Source: Nocardia elegans NBRC 108235
GTDB taxonomy: Bacteria > Actinomycetota > Actinomycetes > Mycobacteriales > Mycobacteriaceae
Assembly (NCBI RefSeq): GCF_001612845.1
Contig: NZ_BDBF01000025.1
Span: forward strand, 1-64,000
Length of the DNA: 64,000 nucleotides
Direction: 5' to 3'
Shown: piece by piece, positions 49,149-57,577 of the stretch
Layout: the number at the start of each line of letters is the position of its first letter
Numbering within the stretch: the stretch's first letter is position 1
Notes under the pieces: model-generated
The model's input: only the letters and a program-made list of their open reading frames with translations
Database searches by the model: none
Told to the model about the DNA's origin: nothing
Made by a program: the position numbers and the translations under genes

Positions 49149-51698
49149 ATGACCGCTGCCTGGCCCAGTTCGTTCAACTCCTTCGACGATCTGTTCAATC
49201 GCTTCTTCGGCCCCGGGATGGCCGCGCAGCCACCGGTACAGCGCATCGATCTGGGCCGGCTGCTCAGCGACAGCGCCAAGGAGCTGATCGCGATCGCCCG
49301 CTCGGCCGCGCAGGACTGGGGTAATCCGGAGGTCACCGCCGAACATCTGCTCTACGCCGCCACCCAGGTCGAACCGTCGCGCGGGATCATCGCCCAGCTG
49401 GGCCGGGATCCGGACCAGGTCGCCGCGCAGATGCGCGGTGCCGCCGGCAGCGGAGAGGCCACCGCGACCGCGGGCGGCCAAGTCGTCCTGGGACCCGGCG
49501 CCAAACTGGCCCTGCGCACCGCGCAGCGCAACGCCGCCGAAGCGGGATCGAGCTACATCGGCCCGGAGCATATCTTGCTGGGCATTGCCGACAATCCGGA
49601 AAGTCCTGCCGCGCAGGCTCTTTCGGGGGCGAAACTGCCCGTCGCCGAGGGGCAGAAGAAGCCCACCGACACTCCGACGCTCGATGAATACGGCCGGGAT
49701 CTGACCGCCGAGGCCCGAGCGGGCAAGGTCGACCCGGTCGTCGGCCGCGCCGAGGAGATCGAGCAGACCGTGGAAATCCTTTCCCGGCGGCGCAAGAACA
49801 ATCCGGTACTCATCGGCGACCCCGGTGTCGGCAAGACCGCGATAGTCGAGGGCCTGGCGCAGCGCATCGTCAACGGCGATGTGCCCAGCACCCTGGCCGA
49901 CCGGCGGGTGGTGGCCCTCGATGTGGGCTCGCTGGTGGCGGGCAGCAAATACCGCGGCGAATTCGAGGAGCGGCTGACCAAGATTCTCGACGAGGTCCGC
50001 GAGCACTCCGACGAACTGGTGCTGTTCATCGACGAGTTGCACACCATCGTGGGCGCCGGCACCGGCGGCGAGGGCTCGATGGACGCGGGCAACCTGCTCA
50101 AACCGGCGCTGGCCCGCGGCGAACTCCATGCCATCGGCGCCACCACCGTCGACGAATACCGGCGCTACATCGAAAAGGACGCCGCTCTGGAGCGCCGCTT
50201 CCAGCCGGTGCTGGTCTCGGAACCGTCGGTCGCCGACACCATCGAAATCCTGCGCGGACTCGCCGACGTCTACGAGGAGCACCATCAGGTGCACTACGAC
50301 GACGAGGCGCTGGTCGCCGCGGCGGAGCTTTCCGACCGCTACATCACCGACCGGTTCATGCCCGACAAGGCGATCGACCTGGTCGACCAGGCCGGCGCCC
50401 GGGTCCGGTTGCGCACCCGCATGCCGGGCCCGGATCTGCGCGCGGCACAGGAGGAATCGTCTCGCCTCGAGCGTGAGAAGGATGCCGCCGTCGCGGCGGA
50501 GGACTACGCCCGCGCGGACGAACTCAAGAGCGAGATCGCCGCCGCCGAGGAACGGGTCGGCCACATCACCGCCGACGAGGCGCCGACGGTCACTCTCGAC
50601 GACATCGCCGAGGTGGTGTCCAAGCAGACCGGAATTCCGGTGTCGGAGTTGACGGTCGAGGAACGACAGCGCCTGCTGCAGTTGGAGGACGTGCTGCACA
50701 AGCGGGTGATCGGGCAGGACGAGGCGATCGTGGCCGTCGCCGAGGCGGTGCGCCGCGCCCGCGCCGGGATGAAGGATCCGAACCGTCCGATCGGCTCGTT
50801 CCTGTTCCTCGGCCCGACCGGTGTGGGCAAGACGGAATTGGCGAAAGCGCTGGCGGAGGCGGTGTTCGGCGACGAGGACCGGCTGATCCGATTCGATATG
50901 AGCGAATTCCAGGAGAAGCACACGGTGTCCCGCCTGGTCGGCGCACCGCCCGGATATGTGGGCTACGAGGATGCCGCACAGCTCACCGACAAGGTTCGCC
51001 GCCAGCCGTATTCGGTGATCCTGTTCGACGAGGTGGAGAAGGCGCATCCGGACGTCTTCAATGTGCTGCTGCAGTTGCTCGACGACGGGCGCGTCACCGA
51101 CGCCAAGGGCCGCACGGTCGATTTCAAGAACACCATCGTGATCATGACCAGCAATATCGGTTCGGATCTGATTCTGAAGGCCACTTCGGCGGAGCTCGAC
51201 GCCATCACCCCGCGGTTGATGGAGCGGCTGCAACAGCATTTCCGGCCGGAATTCCTCAACCGCATCGACGAGACCATCGTGTTCCACCGGCTCGACCAGG
51301 AACAGCTGCGCCGCATCGTCGATCTGGTTCTCGACGGCCCCCGGCGCCGCCTGCGGGCCCAGGATATCGAACTCGACGTCACCGACGCGGCGCGGGATTG
51401 GTTGTCCGAGAACGGTTATCAGCCCGAATTCGGCGCTCGCCCGCTACGCCGGACGGTGCAGAAGCAGCTGGAGAATCAGGTGTCCCGGCTGGTGCTCGGT
51501 GGCGAGCTGAACCCGGGCGACACCGTGCGCGTCGATGCCGACGGGTCCGGGCTGCTCGTCGCCGCGGTGGCCGGATCCGGGGCCGAACGCTCGCTCGACG
51601 CCTCCGCGAACGGCCAGAAGCCGAAGGGTAAGAAGACGAACGGTAAGTCCGATGCCAAGTCCGAGAAGAAGTCCGGAGCGAAGTCCGGAAAGAGCTGA
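49149..51698 (+). CDS. ClpC-like AAA+ protein (Hsp100), probably ClpP-independent
   Basis: The 849-residue protein has a Met/Phe/Asn-containing N terminus, a Clp_N double repeat (about residues 40-160), AAA module 1 (Walker A GDPGVGKT about 224-231), a short ClpC-type middle domain with the UVR-like EREKDAAVAAEDYARADELKSEI helix pair, and AAA module 2 (GPTGVGKT about 555-562). A Lys/Ser-rich tail ends the protein. The ClpP-docking [LIV]-G-[FL] loop expected after SNIGSD is absent. It may be a disaggregase rather than a protease partner. Confidence 0.85.
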   Translation: MTAAWPSSFNSFDDLFNRFFGPGMAAQPPVQRIDLGRLLSDSAKELIAIARSAAQDWGNPEVTAEHLLYAATQVEPSRGIIAQLGRDPDQVAAQMRGAAGSGEATATAGGQVVLGPGAKLALRTAQRNAAEAGSSYIGPEHILLGIADNPESPAAQALSGAKLPVAEGQKKPTDTPTLDEYGRDLTAEARAGKVDPVVGRAEEIEQTVEILSRRRKNNPVLIGDPGVGKTAIVEGLAQRIVNGDVPSTLADRRVVALDVGSLVAGSKYRGEFEERLTKILDEVREHSDELVLFIDELHTIVGAGTGGEGSMDAGNLLKPALARGELHAIGATTVDEYRRYIEKDAALERRFQPVLVSEPSVADTIEILRGLADVYEEHHQVHYDDEALVAAAELSDRYITDRFMPDKAIDLVDQAGARVRLRTRMPGPDLRAAQEESSRLEREKDAAVAAEDYARADELKSEIAAAEERVGHITADEAPTVTLDDIAEVVSKQTGIPVSELTVEERQRLLQLEDVLHKRVIGQDEAIVAVAEAVRRARAGMKDPNRPIGSFLFLGPTGVGKTELAKALAEAVFGDEDRLIRFDMSEFQEKHTVSRLVGAPPGYVGYEDAAQLTDKVRRQPYSVILFDEVEKAHPDVFNVLLQLLDDGRVTDAKGRTVDFKNTIVIMTSNIGSDLILKATSAELDAITPRLMERLQQHFRPEFLNRIDETIVFHRLDQEQLRRIVDLVLDGPRRRLRAQDIELDVTDAARDWLSENGYQPEFGARPLRRTVQKQLENQVSRLVLGGELNPGDTVRVDADGSGLLVAAVAGSGAERSLDASANGQKPKGKKTNGKSDAKSEKKSGAKSGKS

Positions 51699-51717
51699 CA
51701 TCCGCCAGGAGTCCGGC

Positions 51718-52128
51718 ATGGTGAGTTACGTGGCCGATCCGCGCGTCGACGCCTACATCGACGCGCTACCGGCGTGGCAGCGTGATATCTGCCGCCAGGT
51801 GCGCGCACTCGTCCACGCCGCCGACGCGGATGTCGCCGAGACCGTAAAGCGCAGAGTACGACCGTATTTCGTCCTCGACGGCAACATCTGCGCGCTTCTG
51901 GCGACGAAGACGCACGTCGACATATTCCTCTACGACGGGGCGATGGTGCCCGATCCGGAGGGGATCATCACGGGCGGTCACGACAACACGACGGCGCGCA
52001 CCGTGGCGATTCGCGAGGGGGAGACGATCAACGCCCCCGCGCTGTCGGCGATGCTGCGGCAGATCATCGCGAACAATCGCGCAGGCGGTTGGCGCAAGCT
52101 GAAACATGGTGCCGCACAGGTGGATTGA
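51718..52128 (+). CDS. DUF1801 protein
   Basis: The 136-residue protein starts 20 nt after the clp stop and has the DUF1801/YdhG-like pattern: VDAYIDALPAWQRDICRQVRALVHAADADV, ETVKRRVRPYFVLDGNICALLATKTHVDIFLY and a C-terminal LRQIIANNRAGGWRKL helix. Function is unknown; the fold resembles iron-chaperone frataxin-like proteins. It may be in an operon with the AAA+ gene. Confidence 0.82.
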   Translation: MVSYVADPRVDAYIDALPAWQRDICRQVRALVHAADADVAETVKRRVRPYFVLDGNICALLATKTHVDIFLYDGAMVPDPEGIITGGHDNTTARTVAIREGETINAPALSAMLRQIIANNRAGGWRKLKHGAAQVD

Positions 52129-52227
52129 CGGATCTCTCCGGCTGAGTTCATGAACCCCGTGCGGCGGATCGGCGCAGGCCGGCATGTCGCCGTGGGCGGA
52201 TCGCGCGGTCCGGAGCCGTGGCCGTTT

Positions 52228-52947
52228 TCAGCCCGCCGTTGTCGTGTCCGCAGGGGCTTGTGCGTAGACGCCGGCGGTGAGTTCGCGCATACATCTGACC
52301 ACCAGGGGAGCCGGTCCGCTCGCTCGCGTATCGGTTCGCGCTGCGGCCGAGGATGTTTCGGCAACACTACCCGGCTGTGCCACCGGGCCGTCGTCGTCGG
52401 CCCATTGCTCGAGCCCGATGCGGATCGCGCCGGCTGCCGCGGCGGCCAGGGTGCGCAGGCGCAGCGGATCGGTGTCCGGGGACAGTTTCGTCAGCAGCTC
52501 CAGCAGGGCGTGCTCACCGGTGAGGTTGACCCGGAACCAGACCGCGCGCAGGGCCGAATCGTCGGCCATCGCGCGCAACAGGCCGCGGGTGATGTCGAGT
52601 TCGTCGCGGTCCACCACGTTCAGCGCGCGGATCGCGGCGGTCTCCAGTTCCGCGATCGTAGGCAATCGGTCCGGTCCGTCGCCGAGGATGTCCAGCCAGC
52701 GAGACGCACCCGCCGACAGCATCGGTTCCACGGCATCCTCTTTGGTACGGCAATAGCGATAGAAGGTGCGCAGGCCGACGCCGGAGGCGGCGGCGATCTG
52801 CTCGGCGGTGACCGCCGCGGTGCCGCGCTCGGCGAACAAGCGGGCGGCGGTGTGGGCGATCTCCATCCGGGTCGCCGACTTGCGCCGCGCGGCCAGGTTC
52901 GGGCGCGGCGATGCGGGGGCGGACGGGCCGGTTCTCGACTCGGGCAT
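52228..52947 (-). CDS. TetR-family transcriptional regulator
   Basis: The 239-residue repressor has an N-terminal helix-turn-helix (RMEIAHTAARLFAERGTAAVTAEQIAAASGVGLRTFYRYCRTKEDAV) and a C-terminal ligand domain with the MftR/TetR_C_17-like pattern. AGGAGGTGACTC on the coding strand forms its ribosome site. It is divergent from an SDR gene and a repeat-rich operator region lies between them. Confidence 0.9.
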   Translation of the reverse strand: MPESRTGPSAPASPRPNLAARRKSATRMEIAHTAARLFAERGTAAVTAEQIAAASGVGLRTFYRYCRTKEDAVEPMLSAGASRWLDILGDGPDRLPTIAELETAAIRALNVVDRDELDITRGLLRAMADDSALRAVWFRVNLTGEHALLELLTKLSPDTDPLRLRTLAAAAAGAIRIGLEQWADDDGPVAQPGSVAETSSAAARTDTRASGPAPLVVRCMRELTAGVYAQAPADTTTAG

Positions 52948-52982
52948 GAGTCACCTCCTGTCCGCACAGTCTAAGCGTGAAT

Positions 52983-53008
52983 TGCCACTCTGGCACAACG
53001 TGCCACTC
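52983..53008. promoter_or_regulatory. TetR/SDR operator region
   Basis: TGCCACTC occurs twice as a direct repeat (52983-52990 and 53001-53008). TGCCA-CTC-TGGCA (52983-52995) and TGGCAC-AAC-GTGCCA (52991-53005) form two overlapping inverted repeats. The arrangement, between divergent tetR and SDR genes, is typical of two TetR dimers bound on opposite faces. Confidence 0.6.
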
Positions 53009-53062
53009 AGGCGTACTGTGTCAAACAAAACGAGAAAATCGCAGTTGAGGAGAGTTTTCGCA

Positions 53063-53833
53063 ATGGAGCGTTTCGCAGACCGCCGGGTTCTGATCACCGG
53101 CGGCGGATCCGGGATCGGCCGCGCCACCGTGCATCGCATCCTGTCCGAGGGCGGCACCGTGGTGGCCGCCGACGTCAACGAGGCGGGGCTGGCCGAAACC
53201 GCGAAGCAGGCCGCCGAGAAGGGCAGCGCCGATCGGCTGACCACCGTCACGATCGACATCTCCGACGAGTCCTCGGTGCAGGCCGGGGTCGCCAAGGCCG
53301 TGGAGACCCTGGGCGGGCTGGACGCGCTGGTCAACGCGGCCGGCATTCTCCGCTCGGCGCACACCCACGAGATGCCGCTGGCGGACTGGAACCGCATCAT
53401 CACCACCAACCTCACCGGCACCTTCCTGATGATCCGGGAATCGCTGCCTGCGCTGCTGGACAGCGGCCGCGGCGTCATCGTGAACTTCGCTTCCACGTCC
53501 ACCTACTTCGCGCACCCGTATATGGCCGCCTATGCCGCGTCGAAGGGCGGCATCATGTCGATGACCCATGCGCTGGCCTCGGAGTACTCCAAGCAGAACC
53601 TGCGCGCGGTGGCCGTGGCGCCCGGCTCGATCTCGAGCGATATGACCGACGGCCGCGGCCCGGGCCTGCCCGAGGACGCCGACTTCTCGCTGTTCACCAA
53701 GCTCATGCCAATGCTCGGCCAGGGTTTCGCCTCGCCCGACACGGTCGCCGGCGTGGTGGCCATGCTCGCCTCCGACGACGGCGCTTTCATCACCGGCACC
53801 GAGGTGCGCATCGACGGCGGCACCCACGCCTGA
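53063..53833 (+). CDS. short-chain dehydrogenase/reductase (FabG-like)
   Basis: The 256-residue classical SDR has TGGGSGIGRATVHRI, NAAGILRS, catalytic Ser in NFASTSTYFAHP, Y-x3-K in YAASKGG, and the end GTEVRIDGGTHA. A GAGGAG ribosome site lies about 10 nt before the ATG at 53063. It is regulated by the divergent TetR. Together with the SnoaL-like protein and EthA-like monooxygenase downstream, it suggests oxidation of a ketone or steroid-like substrate; this is inference. Confidence 0.9.
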   Translation: MERFADRRVLITGGGSGIGRATVHRILSEGGTVVAADVNEAGLAETAKQAAEKGSADRLTTVTIDISDESSVQAGVAKAVETLGGLDALVNAAGILRSAHTHEMPLADWNRIITTNLTGTFLMIRESLPALLDSGRGVIVNFASTSTYFAHPYMAAYAASKGGIMSMTHALASEYSKQNLRAVAVAPGSISSDMTDGRGPGLPEDADFSLFTKLMPMLGQGFASPDTVAGVVAMLASDDGAFITGTEVRIDGGTHA

Positions 53834-53886
53834 TGCGGCGAATCGGTCCGGGCCGTCCCGGTCATCGGGAAAGCCCGGACCGAAAC

Positions 53887-53900
53887 AGAAACGTGTTCTA
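53887..53900. promoter_or_regulatory. imperfect KstR-like motif
   Basis: AGAAACGTGTTCTA matches the KstR consensus TnnAACnnGTTnnA in seven of eight fixed bases; the first T is A. It lies 36 nt upstream of the SnoaL-like start. One mismatch makes this a weak candidate. Confidence 0.3.
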
Positions 53901-53936
53901 TTGTGCTGGCGGGGCCGAAACCAGGAGGTGACCGCG

Positions 53937-54419
53937 ATGGATCTGGTTGCGTTGGAAGAGATTCGTGCGTTGAAATACCGCTATCTGCGGACGCTGGATC
54001 TGCGGGAGTGGGACGAGTTCGCCGATACCCTCGCCGCGGACGCGGTGGCCGATTACGGCTCGCCGTCGGGCGGTAAGCCGCTGCAGTTCGAGGGCCGCGA
54101 CGCCATCGTCGGCTATCTCAGCGGCGCGATGACCGGCACCATGATCACCTCGCATGTGTGCAGTCATCCCGAGATCGCGGTGGACGGCGATTCCGCCTCC
54201 GGCAGTTGGTGTCTGGAGGATACGGTCATCGTTCCCGAGCACGGGATCATGATTCGCGGCGCCGCGTACTACCGCGACACCTATCGCCGTGAATCCGACG
54301 GCCGCTGGCGCATCACGAAGACCGGCTATCAGCGCAACTACGAGGCGATGATGCCGCTGGCCTCGATCCAGGGATTCACCATCACCGCCAGCCGCTGGGA
54401 CCCCAGCGTCACGCACTGA
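53937..54419 (+). CDS. SnoaL-like NTF2-fold protein
   Basis: The 160-residue protein has the SnoaL_4 pattern: EEIRALKYRYLRTLDLREWDEFADTLAADAVADYG and a C-terminal GRWRITKTGYQRNYEAMM. This subgroup contains small dehydratases and isomerases of steroid or polyketide metabolism. AGGAGGTG lies 6 nt before the ATG at 53937, an unusually good ribosome site. It follows the SDR after 104 nt. Substrate unknown. Confidence 0.82.
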   Translation: MDLVALEEIRALKYRYLRTLDLREWDEFADTLAADAVADYGSPSGGKPLQFEGRDAIVGYLSGAMTGTMITSHVCSHPEIAVDGDSASGSWCLEDTVIVPEHGIMIRGAAYYRDTYRRESDGRWRITKTGYQRNYEAMMPLASIQGFTITASRWDPSVTH

Positions 54420-54432
54420 TCCGGTCGGCCGC

Positions 54433-55440
54433 TCAGGCCCGGGCGGTGCGCCGGATCGCGGTGGGAGTGCTGTCCCACCAGCGGCGCGCGCAGCGGGTCA
54501 GGGTGGCCTGTTCCGCGAGGCCGAGCAGTGAGGCGATCTGGCTCATCGGCAGATCCGTCGTGGTCAGATAGCGTCGGGCCTCACTGCGGCGCACGTCGTC
54601 GACGATGGCGGCGAAGGTCGTGTGCTCGGCCGCCAGGCGCCGCTGCAGGGTGCGCGGATGGATCGTCAAAAGCCTTGCCACCGAATCGATCTGCGGTGCG
54701 GTCGTGCCCAGCAGCTGTTGCACGGCGGCCCGCACCCCCGGCACCGTGGAGGCGCCGGTGTCACCGGCCTGTTCGGCCAGGAATGCCACCGCCAGCCGGC
54801 GCAGATTCGCATCGCCGCCCGCGATCGCCCGGCTTGTGAGGTTGCTCGGCAGCCGCAGCATGGCCGCCGGTCGCTCGAAGCGCACCGGAACGCCGAAGAA
54901 ATTCTCGTAGGCCGCGCGCGGACCCGGCGGGCGGTACGGCAGCTCCACCGAGCGCAGGCCGTACGGGCCGTCGACCAGCCGGATCAGCGTGCGATGCAGA
55001 AATCCCAGGCCGAGATCGGTGCCCTGGACGGGTTGGGGGAACCCCGGTTCGACGCCGTAGCGCAGGGCCGTGACACCACGGTCGCCGTAGGGATCCGGTT
55101 CGATGGTCAGGCTCAGCGAGCGCGCGTGCACGAACAGGTAGCGCGAGGTGCACTCCAGCGCATCGGCCAGGGTCGGCGAACTGCGGATGGCCAGCGCGAG
55201 CGGTCCCAGCATGCCGAGGTCCTGCCGGGCGGCGATCCGGAGGCCCAGATCGGGACACCGCAGCCGGTCGGCGGCGATCTCCAGCACCAGCGCCATCGCC
55301 TCGTCCGACACCAGCAGATCGTCCGCGTCCAGGGCGGCGATCGGGTAACCGGCCGCGGCCGCGTATTCCTCCGCATTTCCCCCGAGTTCGGCCACGGTCG
55401 CGCGAAAACCGCGCAAACCGGCCGAGCGGATCACCGACAT
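54433..55440 (-). CDS. AraC-family regulator
   Basis: The 335-residue protein has an N-terminal ligand-binding domain of the Arabinose_bd type (GLRGFRATVAELGGNAEEYAAAAGYP) and a C-terminal AraC double helix-turn-helix (SVARLLTIHPRTLQRRLAAEHTTFAAIVDDVRR, then LPMSQIASLLGLAEQATLTRCARRWWDSTP). It is divergent from the EthA-like monooxygenase. Two direct repeats spaced 21 bp start at its own ATG, suggesting it both activates the monooxygenase and represses itself. Confidence 0.9.
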   Translation of the reverse strand: MSVIRSAGLRGFRATVAELGGNAEEYAAAAGYPIAALDADDLLVSDEAMALVLEIAADRLRCPDLGLRIAARQDLGMLGPLALAIRSSPTLADALECTSRYLFVHARSLSLTIEPDPYGDRGVTALRYGVEPGFPQPVQGTDLGLGFLHRTLIRLVDGPYGLRSVELPYRPPGPRAAYENFFGVPVRFERPAAMLRLPSNLTSRAIAGGDANLRRLAVAFLAEQAGDTGASTVPGVRAAVQQLLGTTAPQIDSVARLLTIHPRTLQRRLAAEHTTFAAIVDDVRRSEARRYLTTTDLPMSQIASLLGLAEQATLTRCARRWWDSTPTAIRRTARA

Positions 55441-55476
55441 GTCGTTCAGAATCAAATACTTGTCGCGCAAAATCAA
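55440..55476. promoter_or_regulatory. 21-bp-spaced direct repeats, AraC operator
   Basis: TGTCGTTCAGAATCAA (55440-55455) is repeated as TGTCGCGCAAAATCAA (55461-55476), 13 of 16 bases equal. The start-to-start distance of 21 bp is two helix turns, as in the classic AraC half-sites. The pair overlaps the start of the araC-type gene and lies 33 nt upstream of the monooxygenase ATG. Confidence 0.6.
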
Positions 55477-55509
55477 GAATGCCGCGGGCGGAACCAGGAG
55501 ACTGGAACC

Positions 55510-56982
55510 ATGACCGCAGCTGGTGAATATGTCGACGTCGTCATCGTGGGCGCTGGTCTGTCCGGAATCGGCGCCGGTTACCGCGTGCAGACCGAATTGC
55601 CTGGAAAGTCCTATGCGATTCTCGAGGCGCGCGAGTCGCTGGGCGGCACCTGGGACCTGTTCCGGTACCCCGGCATCCGCTCGGATTCGGATATGTTCAC
55701 CCTCGGCTACCCGTTCGAGCCGTGGCGCGATGCCAAATCGATCGCCGACGGTCCCTCGATTCTGCGCTACATCACCGAGACGGCGCGCCGCTACGGGATC
55801 GACAAGCATATTCGCTACGGCACCAAAGTCGTTGCGGCACAATGGTCCAGCGCCGAGTCGCGATGGACGCTGACCCTGCGGCAGGGCGATGCGGAGCGCA
55901 CGCTGAGCTGCCGCTTTCTCTACTCGTGCGCCGGCTACTACGACTACGACGAGGGCCACGCTCCCGAATTCCCCGGCGTGGAGACCTTTTCCGGCACCAT
56001 GGTGCATCCGCAGTTCTGGCCGGAGGATCTCGACTACGCCGGCAAGAAGGTCGTGGTCATCGGCAGCGGCGCCACCGCCGTGACGCTGGTTCCGGCGATG
56101 GCCGAGCAGGCCGAACTGGTGACCATGCTGCAGCGTTCACCGACCTGGATCTCCGCGGTGCCCGGCCGGGACAAGCAGGCCGACAAGATTCGGGAACTGC
56201 TACCGGCGGGCTTGGCGCATCGCGTGATCCGCACGAAGAACATCCTGTTCAACGTCGGTTTCTATCAGTACTGCCGACGTCGTCCGCAGGCGGCGCGCAA
56301 GCTGCTCACCGGGCTGACCACTCGCATTCTCAAGGACGAGAAGCTGGTCGCCGAACACTTCACCCCGGAGTACAACCCGTGGGATCAGCGGCTGTGCGCG
56401 GTGCCGGACGCCGACTTCTTCAAGGCGATGCGCAAGGGTAAGGCCGAGGTGGTCACCGATCACATCGACACCTTCGTGCCCGAGGGCATCCGGCTGACAT
56501 CGGGTCGGGTGCTCCCCGCCGACGTCGTCATCTCGGCGACCGGCCTGAAGTTGCTGGCCTTCGGCGGCATCACGCTGGAGGTCGACGGCGAGCCGGTGAA
56601 CCTGTCCGACCGGTTCGTCTGGCAGGGAACGATGCTCACCGGCGTTCCCAACTTCGCGGTCTGCATCGGCTACACGAATGCGTCCTGGACGCTGCGCGCC
56701 GACCTGACCTCACGGCTGGTGTGCAAGGTGATCGCCCATATGGACCGGCGTGGATACGACGCGGTGGTACCGCAACCGCAGGGCGAGCTCACCGAACATC
56801 CGCTGCTCGACCTCGCCTCCGGCTACATCCAGCGGTCCATCGGCGACTTCCCGCGGCAGGGCGATCGGCATCCGTGGAAGGTGCGGCAGAACTACCTGCT
56901 GGATTCGGCCACGACCATGCGCACGAATCTGGACAAGACGCTGCAGCCGGTCCGGCGCACGGCGGCGCTGTCGAACGCCTGA
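55510..56982 (+). CDS. Baeyer-Villiger flavin monooxygenase, EthA-like
   Basis: The 490-residue enzyme is close in pattern to M. tuberculosis EthA: VVIVGAGLSGIGAGYRVQ (FAD), RESLGGTWDLFRYPGIRSDSDMFTL, VVVIGSGATAVTLVPAMAEQ (NADPH), NPWDQRLCAVP and GYTNASWTLRADL. EthA oxygenates ketones and activates ethionamide, so this enzyme may do similar chemistry on a native ketone. The ATG at 55510 follows an AGGAG site. It is under the likely control of the divergent AraC regulator. Confidence 0.92.
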   Translation: MTAAGEYVDVVIVGAGLSGIGAGYRVQTELPGKSYAILEARESLGGTWDLFRYPGIRSDSDMFTLGYPFEPWRDAKSIADGPSILRYITETARRYGIDKHIRYGTKVVAAQWSSAESRWTLTLRQGDAERTLSCRFLYSCAGYYDYDEGHAPEFPGVETFSGTMVHPQFWPEDLDYAGKKVVVIGSGATAVTLVPAMAEQAELVTMLQRSPTWISAVPGRDKQADKIRELLPAGLAHRVIRTKNILFNVGFYQYCRRRPQAARKLLTGLTTRILKDEKLVAEHFTPEYNPWDQRLCAVPDADFFKAMRKGKAEVVTDHIDTFVPEGIRLTSGRVLPADVVISATGLKLLAFGGITLEVDGEPVNLSDRFVWQGTMLTGVPNFAVCIGYTNASWTLRADLTSRLVCKVIAHMDRRGYDAVVPQPQGELTEHPLLDLASGYIQRSIGDFPRQGDRHPWKVRQNYLLDSATTMRTNLDKTLQPVRRTAALSNA

Positions 56983-57004
56983 GCGCCGCGCCGGACCGGT
57001 CCGG

Positions 57005-57427
57005 TCAGCTCGCCCAGGGGCCGACGCCGCCGATCTTGTCGATCCGTACGCGGGTCAGCAGTCCCGGCGGTGCGTCGGCAGGGGGGAAGTTCAGACCCGG
57101 TGCGGCGAGCACGGCGGCCAGTTCCTTCAGCAGTTCGGGCGCCCCGCCCTCGACGATGCGCGCGGTGCCGATGACGGACAGATACGGTCGCATGAACTCG
57201 CTGGGCTGATCCGAGACGATGGTCAGCGCCACCCGCGGATCGCGGCGCACGTTTCGCACCTTCAGATATTCGCCGAGATGGGCGCTGACCAGCTCGTCGC
57301 CCTCGGGAGTGGACTGCAACGCCACCCAGACGACGGAAATCTGCGGGCTGCCGTCGGCATTCAGGGTGACCAGGGTCGCGTTGGCCCCGGCGCCGACGAA
57401 TTCGCGCGCGGAATCGGGAAGTCGCAT
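57005..57427 (-). CDS. PPOX-class F420-dependent oxidoreductase
   Basis: The 140-residue protein has the split-barrel flavin/deazaflavin fold (LVTLNADGSPQISVVWVAL, LKVRNVRRDPRVALTIV, YLSVIGTARIVEGGAPELL), typical of actinobacterial TIGR03618-like proteins that use F420. Substrate unknown. It is convergent with the EthA-like gene (22 nt) and divergent from ogt, sharing the 150-nt region that holds the 13-bp inverted repeat. Confidence 0.87.
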   Translation of the reverse strand: MRLPDSAREFVGAGANATLVTLNADGSPQISVVWVALQSTPEGDELVSAHLGEYLKVRNVRRDPRVALTIVSDQPSEFMRPYLSVIGTARIVEGGAPELLKELAAVLAAPGLNFPPADAPPGLLTRVRIDKIGGVGPWAS

Positions 57428-57512
57428 ATCCAGTCCGACGCCTGCGCGAATCGTTTCATTCCCGCGGTGCGCGCACTCGCCGCGCGGCTGGGACGCGATG
57501 TCTGATTTCCGC

Positions 57513-57565
57513 CGGTATTCGATCCGGGGCTCCGGCAGATTGGGGAGCGTACGGATCGAATACCG
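57513..57565. repeat. perfect 13-bp inverted repeat in ogt leader
   Basis: CGGTATTCGATCC (57513-57525) and GGATCGAATACCG (57553-57565) are exact inverted copies 40 bp apart (start to start). The right arm ends directly before the GAAAGGA ribosome-site region of ogt. It may be a pair of regulator sites spaced four helix turns apart or an RNA stem that controls translation. Confidence 0.6.
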
Positions 57566-57577
57566 AAAGGATCAGCA

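Noticed and set aside
48807..51287. 826-codon minus-strand frame across the AAA+ gene
   Set aside because: The plus-strand frame has clear AAA+ motifs; the antisense frame has no recognisable domain.
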